From an uncultured Marinobacter sp. (GTDB taxonomy: Bacteria > Pseudomonadota > Gammaproteobacteria > Pseudomonadales > Oleiphilaceae), in contig NZ_CAMYMK010000009.1 in assembly GCF_947259545.1 (NCBI RefSeq), positions 348,777 through 412,776 on the forward strand: a DNA stretch of 64,000 nucleotides, given 5' to 3'. The stretch's first letter is position 1. The number at the start of each line of letters is the position of its first letter. The notes under the pieces are model-generated. The model had not been told where the DNA came from, did not search any database, and worked only from the letters and a program-made list of their open reading frames with translations. Positions 1 through 8,274 of this stretch are shown here, piece after piece. The position numbers and the translations under genes were made by a program.

Positions 1-46
1 CAAGGTGAATACGGTTCAACCCAGGGAGGCGGAAAGCAATGCTTAA
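1..46 (+). CDS. 3' end of upstream gene, probably livM-type permease (partial)
   Basis: One frame is open from the window start to a TAA at 44-46, ending in residues [13 protein letters not shown]. Its last codons overlap the ATG of the next gene. In LIV-type ABC operons the gene before livG is usually the permease livM, so this is probably its C-terminus. Only 14 codons are visible, so the identity is inferred from position alone. Confidence 0.4.
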   Translation, partial: KVNTVQPREAESNA

Positions 47-809
47 GGTAGAACATCTGACCAAAATGTTTGGCGGTCTGGCCGCGGTGAACGATGTCTC
101 GGTGGAATTCGAGACGGGCAAGATCAACGCCATTATCGGACCGAACGGGGCCGGGAAAAGTACCTTCTTCAATCTGATCTCCGGTATGCACGAGCCGACG
201 TCCGGCCGCATCCTGCTGGACGGTGTCGATGTCACTACACTGCCCAGCGACAAGGTCGCACGGCTGGGTGTCGGACGGACTTTTCAGACCACCAACCTGT
301 TCGAGCAGGCGACCGTGCTGGATAACCTGATCGTGGGGCATCGGCTGCGGACGCGCTCCGGATTGTGGGATGTGCTGATCAACAGCAAGCGCCTGCAACG
401 GGAAGAAAAATCCGCGCGAGAGAAAGCGATGGAAGCCCTTGAGTTTGTGGGGCTTACCCACGTGGCGGGTCAGTTTATTGCCGACATCACCCAGGAAGAG
501 CGCAAGCGCGTGGCCTTTGCCCTGGCGCTGGCCACCGACCCCAAGATCGTGCTGCTGGACGAACCAGCCGCCGGAATAAACCCGGAGGAAACGGTCGGTT
601 TTGCTGCGCTGATGCGCAAGATGGTCGACGAGAAGGGACTGACCGTCTGCCTGATCGAGCACAAAATGGACATGATCATGAGCCTGGCGGACAAGATCAT
701 GGTGCTGGACCACGGCGAAAAGATCGCCGAGGGCACACCGGAGGAAGTGCGTAACAATCCGGTGGTGATCGAGGCCTATCTGGGAGGTGATGAAGATGCT
801 GCAGCTTAA
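39..809 (+). CDS. livG: Branched-chain amino acid-type ABC transporter ATP-binding protein (LivG-like)
   Basis: This is a cytoplasmic ATPase subunit of a hydrophobic amino acid/amide-type (HAAT) importer. Visible motifs are the Walker [10 protein letters not shown] (about residues 34-42), the Walker [11 protein letters not shown] and the H-loop CLIEHK. The region where LivG proteins carry an LSYGQ-like signature reads ITQEERKRV, so the C-loop glycine appears to be replaced by Glu. The start follows an AGGGAGG ribosome site. The gene overlaps livF and is followed by a binding protein, which makes one operon. Its location beside acyl-CoA genes suggests an organic-acid or aromatic substrate rather than leucine; that is inference. 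Confidence 0.9.
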   Translation: MLKVEHLTKMFGGLAAVNDVSVEFETGKINAIIGPNGAGKSTFFNLISGMHEPTSGRILLDGVDVTTLPSDKVARLGVGRTFQTTNLFEQATVLDNLIVGHRLRTRSGLWDVLINSKRLQREEKSAREKAMEALEFVGLTHVAGQFIADITQEERKRVAFALALATDPKIVLLDEPAAGINPEETVGFAALMRKMVDEKGLTVCLIEHKMDMIMSLADKIMVLDHGEKIAEGTPEEVRNNPVVIEAYLGGDEDAAA

Positions 810-1503
810 TCATGTTGATGTCTGCTACGGCAGCTTCAAAGCCCTGACGGACATTTCGATGTCCGTGGATACCGGAGAGCTGGTGGTGCTGCTTGGGGCC
901 AACGGTGCGGGTAAAACCAGTCTGTTCAACGCCATCAGCGGTCTGGTCAAACCCGCCGCCGGTGACATTCTTTTCGAAGACAAGCAGCTCAACGGAATGA
1001 AAGCCAGCGCCATTGTTTCCAACGGTGTGGTGCAGTGTGCCGAGGGGCGCAAGCTGTTCCCCGAGATGAGCGTGATGCAGAACCTGATGATGGGGGCCTA
1101 TGTGCACCGTCGTGATCGTCAGGGCAACCGGAAACGTCTGAATGAGGTGCTGGAGCTGTTTCCGATCCTCGGAGACAAGGCCAATGAGTCGGCAGGATCG
1201 CTGTCCGGCGGCCAGCAACAGATGGTGGCTATCGGTCGCGCCATGATGAGCCGTCCGCGCTTGTTGATGCTGGACGAACCATCCCTGGGCCTGGCCCCGT
1301 TGGTGGTCAAGCAGATGTTCGAAACCATCAGGCAGATTAACAGTCTGGGCACAACCGTGCTGCTGGCTGAACAGAATGCTTTCGCGGCCCTCAAGATTGC
1401 CAATCGCGCGTACGTCATGGAAAACGGCCACCTGGTGATGGAAGGTGACCGGGAAGCGATGCTTGGCAATGAGCAGGTTCGCAAGGCGTACATCGGGGCC
1501 TGA
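796..1503 (+). CDS. livF: Branched-chain amino acid-type ABC transporter ATP-binding protein (LivF-like)
   Basis: This is the second ATPase of the importer. It has Walker A GANGAGKTS, a canonical signature LSGGQQQM, Walker B LLMLDEPSLGLAP and the LivF-typical AEQNA switch. In-frame GTG (787) and ATG (790) codons lie upstream, but the GGGAGG ribosome site at 782-787 is correctly spaced only for the ATG at 796, which also gives the usual MLQ start. The gene overlaps the end of livG, implying translational coupling. Together the two ATPases would form a heterodimer in which only LivF supplies a standard C-loop. Confidence 0.9.
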   Translation: MLQLNHVDVCYGSFKALTDISMSVDTGELVVLLGANGAGKTSLFNAISGLVKPAAGDILFEDKQLNGMKASAIVSNGVVQCAEGRKLFPEMSVMQNLMMGAYVHRRDRQGNRKRLNEVLELFPILGDKANESAGSLSGGQQQMVAIGRAMMSRPRLLMLDEPSLGLAPLVVKQMFETIRQINSLGTTVLLAEQNAFAALKIANRAYVMENGHLVMEGDREAMLGNEQVRKAYIGA

Positions 1504-1556
1504 TCGGCCTCAAACAACAATTACAGAGACACGCACAACACAACCAGGAGACAACA

Positions 1557-2705
1557 ATGAAAATAGCCAAAAAACTGGGTCAGGCTGTCGCGGCGGTGAC
1601 CCTGGGCGTGAGCCTGTCCGCCGGTGCCATGGCGGGCGAAGTGAATATTGGGTTCACCGGTCCGCTGAGCGGTGGTGCAGCTCTCTACGGCGAGAACACC
1701 CTGTCCGGACTGCGGATGGCCGTGAAGGAGATCAATGCTGCAGGCGGTTTTGATCTGAACGGCGAGAAGACCACGGTCAACCTGGTTTCCCTGGATGACC
1801 GGTACTCGCCGGCTCAGGCGGCCACCAACGCCAAGCGACTGAAGCAGGAGTCCAACGTTGCGGCGATCTTCGTGCCCCATTCCGGTGGTATTTTTGCTCT
1901 GCAGGACTTTAACGAAAAAGATGATTTCCTGCTGATGGCCTACTCCAGCGTGCCGAGCATCACTGAAAAGGGAAACAGCCTGACCCTGCGCATTCCGCCC
2001 ACCTTTGATGGCTACGTCAAAGCCTTTACCGACTATGCCCTGGAGCATCAGGGCAAGAAGCTGGGCATGGGTGGAGCCACCCATGAGTACGCCAAGATCT
2101 GGAGCTCCATGGTCAAGAAAGAGTGGGAATCCAAGGGCGGTGAAGTCGTTTCGGATACCCCCATGGACTACAACAAGTCGGCGGATTTCTTTACCGGCGT
2201 CAGCCGTATCATCTCCGAAGGTCCGGATGTGATGTTTGTGGGCGGTGCCTCCGAGCCGACCGGTCTGGTAGTACAGCAGGCACGCCAGATGGGTTTCCAG
2301 GGCGGCTTCATCGTCATGGATCAGGCCAAGATTGATGAAGTGGCCAAGGTCGCTGGCGGCCTGGATATGGTGGAAGGCGCTATCGGTGTGGTGCCGCTGA
2401 GCGTGTATGAAACCGATGCAGCGAAAGACTTCATCGAGCGCTACCAGGCCGAGTACGACAAGATGCCCGGGTCCGAAGCAGCTTTCAACTACCTGGCGCT
2501 GCACGCTCTGGTGGAAGCTATGGATGCCACTGATTCCACGGATCCGAAAACTCTGCGTGCAGCGGTTGACGGTGCGCTGAAAAACATGGATGCCAGCAAG
2601 AACCCGTACGAAGTCATCGGTGTGACCGAAAACGGCGGGTTCATTACTGATCCTACCTTAGCGGTGGTGAAGAACGGCAAGATCGTTGAGGAGGAAATTG
2701 ACTGA
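1557..2705 (+). CDS. ABC transporter periplasmic substrate-binding protein (LivK/HAAT type)
   Basis: A 382-residue secreted binding protein of the type I periplasmic fold used by LIV/HAAT importers. The signal peptide is visible (MKIAKKLGQAVAA...AMAG, cleavage near residue 23). The mature start, EVNIGFTGPLSGGAALYGEN, is characteristic of Leu/Ile/Val-type binding proteins. The gene lies 53 bp after livF behind an AGGAG site and ends at a strong terminator, so it closes the operon. Its ligand cannot be read from sequence; the neighbourhood of CoA-ester catabolism suggests carboxylic acids. Confidence 0.88.
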   Translation: MKIAKKLGQAVAAVTLGVSLSAGAMAGEVNIGFTGPLSGGAALYGENTLSGLRMAVKEINAAGGFDLNGEKTTVNLVSLDDRYSPAQAATNAKRLKQESNVAAIFVPHSGGIFALQDFNEKDDFLLMAYSSVPSITEKGNSLTLRIPPTFDGYVKAFTDYALEHQGKKLGMGGATHEYAKIWSSMVKKEWESKGGEVVSDTPMDYNKSADFFTGVSRIISEGPDVMFVGGASEPTGLVVQQARQMGFQGGFIVMDQAKIDEVAKVAGGLDMVEGAIGVVPLSVYETDAAKDFIERYQAEYDKMPGSEAAFNYLALHALVEAMDATDSTDPKTLRAAVDGALKNMDASKNPYEVIGVTENGGFITDPTLAVVKNGKIVEEEID

Positions 2706-2728
2706 TCAGGCGTTCGCGTTTACTGAAC

Positions 2729-2757
2729 GAAAAAGGGGCCTTATGGCCCCTTTTTTC
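2729..2757 (+). terminator. Rho-independent terminator of the liv-type operon
   Basis: The perfect stem AAAAGGGGCC/GGCCCCTTTT with a 4-nt loop and a following T run lies 24 bp after the binding-protein stop. It separates this operon from the convergent hydratase gene. Confidence 0.9.
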
Positions 2758-2775
2758 CTTCGTGGCGTCGCCGAT

Positions 2776-3231
2776 CTAGGCGACATACATCACCAGATTC
2801 TCCGCCACACAGGCGGGTTTGTCCTCGCCCCGGATCTCCACCGTAGTATTGTAGGCAGCCAGCGTGCGCTGTTCATCCACTTTGGTGACGCTCTGAAGCT
2901 CTACCCGGGTGCGGATATCGGAGCCGGACCTGACCGCTGCCGGGAATCTCAGCTTATTCATGCCGTAGTTGATGCTGGCGCTGGTACCGCTCACCGACAT
3001 TAATTGCTGATTGAGCTGGGGGATCAGGGACACGGTGAGGAATCCATGGGCCACAGGGCTTTTCCAGGGGGCTTCCCGCTTGGCCCGTTCCACGTCCACA
3101 TGAATCCACTGGTGATCCCCCGTTGCATCGGCGAATGCCTGGATCATATCCTGGCTAATGGTCTTCCAGGGGCTGTGGCCGATAACCACGCCGGTATAGC
3201 TGTCCAGATCGTTTAACGCGATGGATACCAT
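2776..3231 (-). CDS. MaoC-family dehydratase (enoyl-CoA hydratase type)
   Basis: A 151-residue hot-dog-fold protein of the MaoC/(R)-specific enoyl-CoA hydratase family. The hydratase-2 motif is present: ATGDHQWIHVD followed by the conserved AHGFLTVSLIP, with Asp and His as the expected catalytic pair. It should hydrate a trans-2-enoyl-CoA in the cytoplasm. An in-frame TTG lies three bases upstream, but the GAGGAG site favours the ATG at 3231. It is downstream of the class II aldolase-like gene on the same strand (30 bp gap), so the two are probably cotranscribed. The natural substrate is unknown. Confidence 0.86.
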   Translation of the reverse strand: MVSIALNDLDSYTGVVIGHSPWKTISQDMIQAFADATGDHQWIHVDVERAKREAPWKSPVAHGFLTVSLIPQLNQQLMSVSGTSASINYGMNKLRFPAAVRSGSDIRTRVELQSVTKVDEQRTLAAYNTTVEIRGEDKPACVAENLVMYVA

Positions 3232-3261
3232 CAATTACTCCTCTTGTTTTTGGCAGTGGAT

Positions 3262-4023
3262 TCAAACGGCGTAACCCGGATTCTTGCTGTCCAGCAGTCG
3301 CACCAGTGCCGGCCATGTCAGTGCGGACGCGCCACCCAGCGCCTGAGACTGGTCGGCAGTGGTCTGAATAGCTTGTTCCGAGGGCAGGTAGGTCGGGCCA
3401 CAGCTTTGGGCCTTGACCTGGATCTCGCAGGCTTTCATCAGGAAATACAGGTAGGTAAAGGTTTCCGGTACATCCTTGCCGGCCGTGAGCACGCCGTGGT
3501 TGCGCAGCAGCATCATCGACTTGTCGCCCAGATCCCTGATCAACCGCTCCCGCTCGTCGAGATTGAGGGCGACGCCCTCGTAATCGTGGTAGCTCAGGTG
3601 ATTCAGGCACAGCATGGCGGTCTGGCTCAGAGGGAGTAGACCATCCCGATGGGCGGATACAGCAACACCATCGGAGGCGTGCAGGTGCATCACCGCGCCT
3701 GCGTCCTCACGCCCCATGTGTACGGCGCTGTGGATGGTGAAGCCGGCCGGGTTCACGCGGCTGACATTACCGGACTCCACTACCTGCCCGTCCTGATCCA
3801 CCTTCACCAGCGAGGACGCAGTGATTTCATGGAACAGCAACCCATAGGGGTTGATCAGAAAATGGTGATCCGGGCCCGGTACCCGGGCGGACAAATGGGT
3901 GAACACCAGGTCGTCCCAGCCGAACAGGGCGACCAGTCGGTAGGCCGCGGCCAGCTCGGTGCGTACCTTCCATTCGGCGTTTCTCAGGTCCTGTTGCTGT
4001 GATTGATCGCTTGTTGTTGTCAT
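3262..4023 (-). CDS. Class II aldolase/adducin-family protein
   Basis: A 253-residue protein of the class II aldolase/adducin fold. The zinc-ligand pattern is visible: VMHLHASDG in the middle (HxH) and LLRNHGVLTAG further on. Family members cleave or epimerise phosphorylated sugars, or act as adducin-like proteins on non-sugar substrates; a subgroup of about 250 residues often sits in CoA-ester catabolic clusters. It lies upstream of the MaoC gene and likely forms an operon with it. The start ATG gives MTTTSDQSQQQD. The reaction is not predictable from sequence. Confidence 0.85.
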   Translation of the reverse strand: MTTTSDQSQQQDLRNAEWKVRTELAAAYRLVALFGWDDLVFTHLSARVPGPDHHFLINPYGLLFHEITASSLVKVDQDGQVVESGNVSRVNPAGFTIHSAVHMGREDAGAVMHLHASDGVAVSAHRDGLLPLSQTAMLCLNHLSYHDYEGVALNLDERERLIRDLGDKSMMLLRNHGVLTAGKDVPETFTYLYFLMKACEIQVKAQSCGPTYLPSEQAIQTTADQSQALGGASALTWPALVRLLDSKNPGYAV

Positions 4024-4069
4024 CGTGATGTCCTCAGGCTAAGACAGAATGTTTCCTGCAGTGTACTGC

Positions 4070-4100
4070 ATAAAAAAGGGGGGTGGCTGACGCCACCCCC
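4070..4100 (-). terminator. Terminator after the acyl-CoA dehydrogenase pair
   Basis: The stem GGGGGTGGC/GCCACCCCC with loop TGAC is followed, on the minus strand, by a run of six T. It lies just beyond the stop of the acyl-CoA dehydrogenase ending at 4157 and would end that transcript before the aldolase gene. Confidence 0.85.
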
Positions 4101-4156
4101 GCAAAAGACCTCTGACTGGATATAGTGAGGCCTCAGGGACACAAGTCCAGAGCGTG

Positions 4157-5299
4157 TTAGCTGGCTTGCAGCAGGGAGGCGTAACGTTCCAGGTGGAAAT
4201 CGTCATCGCCCAACTGGTGATTGATGGCGATCAGTCGCTTGGCGTAATGGGCAAAATTGTATTCCCAGGTCATGCCAATACCACCGTGGGACTGGATGCC
4301 GGATTCGGAGATAAACTGACCGGCACGACCAATCACATTCTTGGCAGCGGCCAGCACGCGACGACGCTCATCGCTTTGTTCGCTGTCGGCGACGCTGGCG
4401 GACAGAATGGCCATGGAGCGTGCCTGCTCCAGTTCGGACATCATGTCTACCATGCGATGCTGCAGCACCTGGAACTTGCCGATAGGCACGCCAAACTGCT
4501 TGCGCTGCTTGAGGTAATCCAGGGTCAGCTCGTTGGCCATCTCCATCACACCTACGGCTTCGGCGCACAGTGCGGCAATCGCGCGGCCGGCCTGATATTC
4601 GATGACGTCAGCGGCGTTGCCTTCCTCGCCCAGCAGCGCGTCTGCGCCGACCTGAACGTTGTTAAGGGTAATGTCGCAGCCCTTGGCACCGTCGATGGTG
4701 GGGTACGTGCGGCGTTCAACACCGGCAGTGTCCGGGGACAGCGCAAACAGGCTGATGCCGTCGGTGTCGCGGGTATCACCAGAAGTGCGGGCGGACACCA
4801 CGATCAGGTCGGCACAGTGGCCACCGATCACAACCGCCTTGCGCCCGTTCAGGACATAGCCTTCGCCTTTTTTCTCAGCGCGGGTTTCCACGTTGTTCAG
4901 GTCATAGAAGCTCTGGGGTTCCTGCAGGCCGACAGCGGCTTTCAGTTCGCCGCTGGCGATGCCGGCCAGCCAGTTTTCTTTCTGGTTGTCGTTGCCGGCC
5001 TGATCGATAAGGCCGCCACCCAGAATAACCGACTGCATGTACGGTTCCAGGCACAGGCCGCGCCCCAGTTCCGCCATCAAAGACTGAACTTCCACGCCGC
5101 CACCGCCGAAGCCGCCAAGTTCTTCGGAGAACGGCACCGCAGTCAGCCCCAGCTCGCTGAGCTGCTGCCAGAAATCGGCGCTGAAGCCCAGGTCGGTCTC
5201 GCTGAATTCCAGGCGCTTTTCAAAACTGTATTCACCGCGCACCAGACGCGCCACGGTGTCCTGCAGCATTTGCTGCTCTTCATTGAGTCGGAAATCCAT
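4157..5299 (-). CDS. Acyl-CoA dehydrogenase (small partner, PimD-like)
   Basis: A 380-residue flavoprotein of the acyl-CoA dehydrogenase family. It has the N-terminal helical domain (MDFRLNEEQQMLQDTVARLVR), a middle beta domain, and a C-terminal helical domain with QFGVPIGKFQVLQHRMVDM and SHGGIGMTWEYNFAHYAKRL. The middle domain lacks the usual TEPxxGSD motif and reads LQEPQSFYDLNNV, which suggests a degenerate, non-catalytic or structural half. It lies 10 bp after a full acyl-CoA dehydrogenase. This matches paired large/small systems such as those annotated as pimeloyl-CoA dehydrogenase, where two unlike subunits form one enzyme. Confidence 0.87.
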   Translation of the reverse strand: MDFRLNEEQQMLQDTVARLVRGEYSFEKRLEFSETDLGFSADFWQQLSELGLTAVPFSEELGGFGGGGVEVQSLMAELGRGLCLEPYMQSVILGGGLIDQAGNDNQKENWLAGIASGELKAAVGLQEPQSFYDLNNVETRAEKKGEGYVLNGRKAVVIGGHCADLIVVSARTSGDTRDTDGISLFALSPDTAGVERRTYPTIDGAKGCDITLNNVQVGADALLGEEGNAADVIEYQAGRAIAALCAEAVGVMEMANELTLDYLKQRKQFGVPIGKFQVLQHRMVDMMSELEQARSMAILSASVADSEQSDERRRVLAAAKNVIGRAGQFISESGIQSHGGIGMTWEYNFAHYAKRLIAINHQLGDDDFHLERYASLLQAS

Positions 5300-5309
5300 G
5301 GTCGCCTCC

Positions 5310-6506
5310 TTAAAGCCCGAGAATCATTTTCGACACGATGTTCTTCTGGATCTCGTTGGATCCGCCGAAAATCGACAGCTTGCGGTTATTAAAGTACTGG
5401 GCCGACAGTGGGGCGGCGTTTTCGTCCGACAGGAATTCGCCCTCGTAATTCAGATCCAGCTCTTCCTCGACAAATGGCAGGGCGTAGGGGCCAATCGCCC
5501 GGCGTGCCAGATCGTTGATGGCCTGGCGGATTTCGGTGCCCTTCACTTTCAGCATCGAGCTTTCCGCGCCGGGTACACCTCCCCCTTCAACTGAGGCGAT
5601 GATGCGCAGGTTGCTGATTCCTGCGGCCGTGAGATCAATTTCTACCCTGGCGATACGCTGGCTGAACGTCGGATCCTCGATCAACGGTTTGCCATTTTTC
5701 AGACGACGGCTCGCCAGTTGCTTGAGGTGCGACAATGCCGCCTTGGACATGCCAATGCCGGCCAGGCCGGTGCGTTCATAGGTCAGCAGGTACTTGGCGT
5801 AAGTCCAGCCCTTGTCCTCTTCACCAACGAGGTTTTCAACCGGCACCTTCACGTCCTCGAAGAACACCTCGTTGACCTCGTGCTCGCCATCCAGCGTGAT
5901 GATGGGGCGCACGGTAATGCCCGGTGTGTCCATGTCGATCAGCAGGAACGAAATACCTTCCTGGTTCTTGACCTCGGTGTTGGTGCGTACCAGGCAGAAG
6001 ATCATGTTGGCGTGCTGGCCCAGAGTGGTCCAGGTCTTCTGGCCGTTGACAATGTAGTGATCCCCATCGCGTACGGCACGGGTCTTCAGGGACGCCAGGT
6101 CGGATCCGGCGCCGGGCTCGGAATAACCCTGGCACCACCAGTCCTCGCCACTGAGGATGCGTGGCAGGTACTTCTGCTTCTGTTCTTCGTTACCGAACTT
6201 GATGATCACCGGTGCCACCATGTTCACCCCGAACGGGATGGAGCGGGGAACACCGTAACGGCAGGATTCTTCGTCCCAGATGTGCTTCTGGACCGGAGTC
6301 CATTTCACACCGCCGTACTCTTCCGGCCAGTGGGTGGCGTACCAGCCCTGTTCGCTGAGAATTTTCTGCCACCGCTGATGATCCTCTTTGGACAGGCGGC
6401 GGAACCCTTTGACTTTGGCGGCGATGTCCGCCGGCAGCTTCTCATCCAGGAACGCCCTTACCTCGTCACGGAAGGCAAGTTCCTCGGCCGTGTAGTTCAT
6501 GTTCAT
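5310..6506 (-). CDS. Acyl-CoA dehydrogenase (large partner, PimC-like)
   Basis: A 398-residue FAD-dependent acyl-CoA dehydrogenase that introduces the 2,3-double bond in an acyl-CoA. It has GYSEPGAGSDLASLKTRA in the flavin/substrate region, KTWTTLGQHANMIFCLVRT, and the C-terminal FGGSNEIQKNIVSKMILGL. It is the first gene of a two-gene operon with the small partner. The family resemblance is to the large subunit of pimeloyl-CoA-type dehydrogenases, but related enzymes act on steroid side chains or branched acids. A palindrome shared with other promoters in this window lies 37 bp upstream of the start. Confidence 0.9.
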   Translation of the reverse strand: MNMNYTAEELAFRDEVRAFLDEKLPADIAAKVKGFRRLSKEDHQRWQKILSEQGWYATHWPEEYGGVKWTPVQKHIWDEESCRYGVPRSIPFGVNMVAPVIIKFGNEEQKQKYLPRILSGEDWWCQGYSEPGAGSDLASLKTRAVRDGDHYIVNGQKTWTTLGQHANMIFCLVRTNTEVKNQEGISFLLIDMDTPGITVRPIITLDGEHEVNEVFFEDVKVPVENLVGEEDKGWTYAKYLLTYERTGLAGIGMSKAALSHLKQLASRRLKNGKPLIEDPTFSQRIARVEIDLTAAGISNLRIIASVEGGGVPGAESSMLKVKGTEIRQAINDLARRAIGPYALPFVEEELDLNYEGEFLSDENAAPLSAQYFNNRKLSIFGGSNEIQKNIVSKMILGL

Positions 6507-6542
6507 CGGATAAACCTCATCAGTGCATTACAGCGAAAATAT

Positions 6543-6559
6543 ATACCGCATAGCAGAAT
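6543..6559. promoter_or_regulatory. Candidate IclR-family operator 1
   Basis: The 17-bp imperfect palindrome ATACCGC-ATA-GCAGAAT lies 37 bp upstream of the large acyl-CoA dehydrogenase gene. Its half-site resembles the ATTCCGC half-site near the thiolase and reductase genes. IclR proteins are known to bind palindromes of this size. Confidence 0.5.
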
Positions 6560-6703
6560 TACTCAATGATCATTCAAAGCTAGCTTCCCTGTCAATGATA
6601 GTGAAACAAGAAAACACACAGTAATTACGACTTTCATCAGAATTTGGTTTCAAAACCTTGTTGATGGCAAATTCATCGTTTATATTCGAAACCACGGAAG
6701 CTG

Positions 6704-6720
6704 GTACTGCTATGCGAAAT
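6704..6720. promoter_or_regulatory. Candidate IclR-family operator 2
   Basis: GTACTGC-TAT-GCGAAAT is an imperfect 7-3-7 palindrome of the same pattern, about 117 bp upstream of the porin start. Confidence 0.42.
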
Positions 6721-6734
6721 TAATAATTCACTAA

Positions 6735-6751
6735 ATACCGCACAGTGAAAC
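6735..6751. promoter_or_regulatory. Candidate IclR-family operator 3 (weak)
   Basis: ATACCGC-ACA-GTGAAAC has a good left half-site identical to operator 1 but a poor right half. It lies about 86 bp before the porin start and is the weakest member of the set. Confidence 0.3.
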
Positions 6752-6836
6752 AGCGTGATTGATTTGGTGTGAGTCTGTACCAGCACCGGAATTTCAATAA
6801 CAAAGACATGCAATCAACTCCGTCAAGAGGTTTGAG

Positions 6837-8144
6837 ATGACAACAACAACGCGTTTCCATGCACGTCCACTCCCCCGTGCCATTGCCCTGGCCGGCCTCC
6901 CGCTGATCGCTCTCGGATCCGGATCTGCCCTGGCGCAGAGCTCCGAACTGGACGAACTGCGTGAGCGGGTACAACTGCTGGAAAGCAAACTGGAGGGTGC
7001 CGTATCGACGGCACCTGAGCTGCAGGACGACAACCCCTATCTGCTGCGGGATGGTGACGGGATCAAAATCGGAAATACCACGATCTCATTCGGTGGTTTT
7101 ATCAAAGCTGATGCTATTTTTGGTTCCAACGGGAACGGCAGCATGAACAGTTACAGTGTAGGCCTGCCACGAACCTTTGCGAAAGCGGCGGCTTCAGGAG
7201 AAAGCGACTGGAAGACCGGTTTTTCTGCTCGTGAATCGCGCATCAGTATTGGTACCAAGACTGAGGATGTTGCCGGTCATACGCTGACCACCTATGTGGA
7301 GATGGATTTTAACAAGGAGATGAACGACGGTAATGAAGTCGTTTCCAACAGCTATTCTCCGCGTTTGCGCCAGGCCTATGGCTCCTGGAACAACTGGGAC
7401 TTTGGTCAGACCTACACCACCTTTACCGATCTGGCCGCCATGCCGGAAGTTCTCGATCAGGGTAAGCAGGCCGCATTTATATACGTAACCCAGCCGATGA
7501 TTCGCTACAACATGGCCGCGCCGGGCGGGAAGCTGATGATGTCCCTGGAGAACCCCGAAGACGGATTCTCCGACAACTCCTATGATGATCAGTCTTACCC
7601 GGACCTTGCCATGCGCTACCAGATTCGCGGCAATTACGGGTTCTACTCCATCGCCGGTCTGTTGCGTAGCATTGAAGATGATGCCGCTGACGAAACCAAG
7701 ATCGATGGCGCGGTCTCTCTGAGTGCTCGAATTCCTACCATTGGCCGTGATGACCTGCGCCTGCAATACAGCTACGGCGCGCTTGGTCGCTACATGGGCC
7801 TGTTTACCTACCCGGACGTGGATCTGGCTGCGCAGGCCATGGGCGACGTGGAACCGCTTAAAAGCTATGGTGCAACAGCCGCTTACCGTCATTTCTGGTC
7901 GCCCTCATGGCGTAGCAACCTGATCGTTTCCCATACCGAAATTGTTGACGACCTGGCGGCGTCTCCGGCCGGTACGTTGAGTTACTTTGATTCCTCGACG
8001 TCGGTTCACGCCAGCCTGCTGTGGTCCGCTCACAGCAATCTGACCCTGGGCCTGGAATACGCCTACTGGAACTTTGGAGAAATTGCCACCAGCAGCAGCG
8101 AGCACTACGAGCAGGTTATTGCCTCTGCGAAGCTGAGCTTCTGA
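6837..8144 (+). CDS. DcaP-type trimeric outer-membrane porin
   Basis: A 435-residue outer-membrane protein. It has a signal peptide (cleavage after SALAQ), a short heptad-like segment SSELDELRERVQLLESKLEG typical of the DcaP periplasmic coiled coil, then GDGIKIGNTTISFGGFIKADAIF as the first barrel strand and a C-terminal Phe (SAKLSF), the usual barrel-end signal. DcaP of Acinetobacter takes up dicarboxylic acids and related anions. The neighbours here, pimeloyl-CoA-type dehydrogenases and glutaryl-CoA dehydrogenase, fit a dicarboxylate role. A strong terminator follows. Candidate IclR-type sites lie in its promoter region. Confidence 0.88.
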   Translation: MTTTTRFHARPLPRAIALAGLPLIALGSGSALAQSSELDELRERVQLLESKLEGAVSTAPELQDDNPYLLRDGDGIKIGNTTISFGGFIKADAIFGSNGNGSMNSYSVGLPRTFAKAAASGESDWKTGFSARESRISIGTKTEDVAGHTLTTYVEMDFNKEMNDGNEVVSNSYSPRLRQAYGSWNNWDFGQTYTTFTDLAAMPEVLDQGKQAAFIYVTQPMIRYNMAAPGGKLMMSLENPEDGFSDNSYDDQSYPDLAMRYQIRGNYGFYSIAGLLRSIEDDAADETKIDGAVSLSARIPTIGRDDLRLQYSYGALGRYMGLFTYPDVDLAAQAMGDVEPLKSYGATAAYRHFWSPSWRSNLIVSHTEIVDDLAASPAGTLSYFDSSTSVHASLLWSAHSNLTLGLEYAYWNFGEIATSSSEHYEQVIASAKLSF

Positions 8145-8201
8145 TCAAAGTGGCAGCGCGATAATGCGATGATTCTCAGGTGCTTTTGCACCCGTTGCTT
8201 T

Positions 8202-8236
8202 GCCCCGGAGTGTTTCCCCCGCTCCGGGGCTTTTTT
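8202..8236 (+). terminator. Rho-independent terminator of the porin gene
   Basis: The stem GCCCCGGAG/CTCCGGGGC is followed by six T, 57 bp after the porin stop. Confidence 0.9.
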
Positions 8237-8274
8237 GTGGCCGGCACTCGGCAATGTGGCGTGAGATACGGCTA

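Larger units (their letters stand above)
6507..6836. promoter_or_regulatory. Divergent promoter region between acyl-CoA dehydrogenases and porin
   Basis: A 330-bp AT-rich gap between divergent genes. It holds three copies of the proposed IclR-type palindrome (6543-6559, 6704-6720, 6735-6751), listed separately. No open frame with a credible ribosome site was found. Confidence 0.6.

Noticed and set aside
4154..5392. Long plus-strand open frame of 412 codons
   Set aside because: It lies opposite the acyl-CoA dehydrogenase genes and its product shows no recognisable domain. It is an antisense shadow favoured by codon bias in GC-rich DNA.
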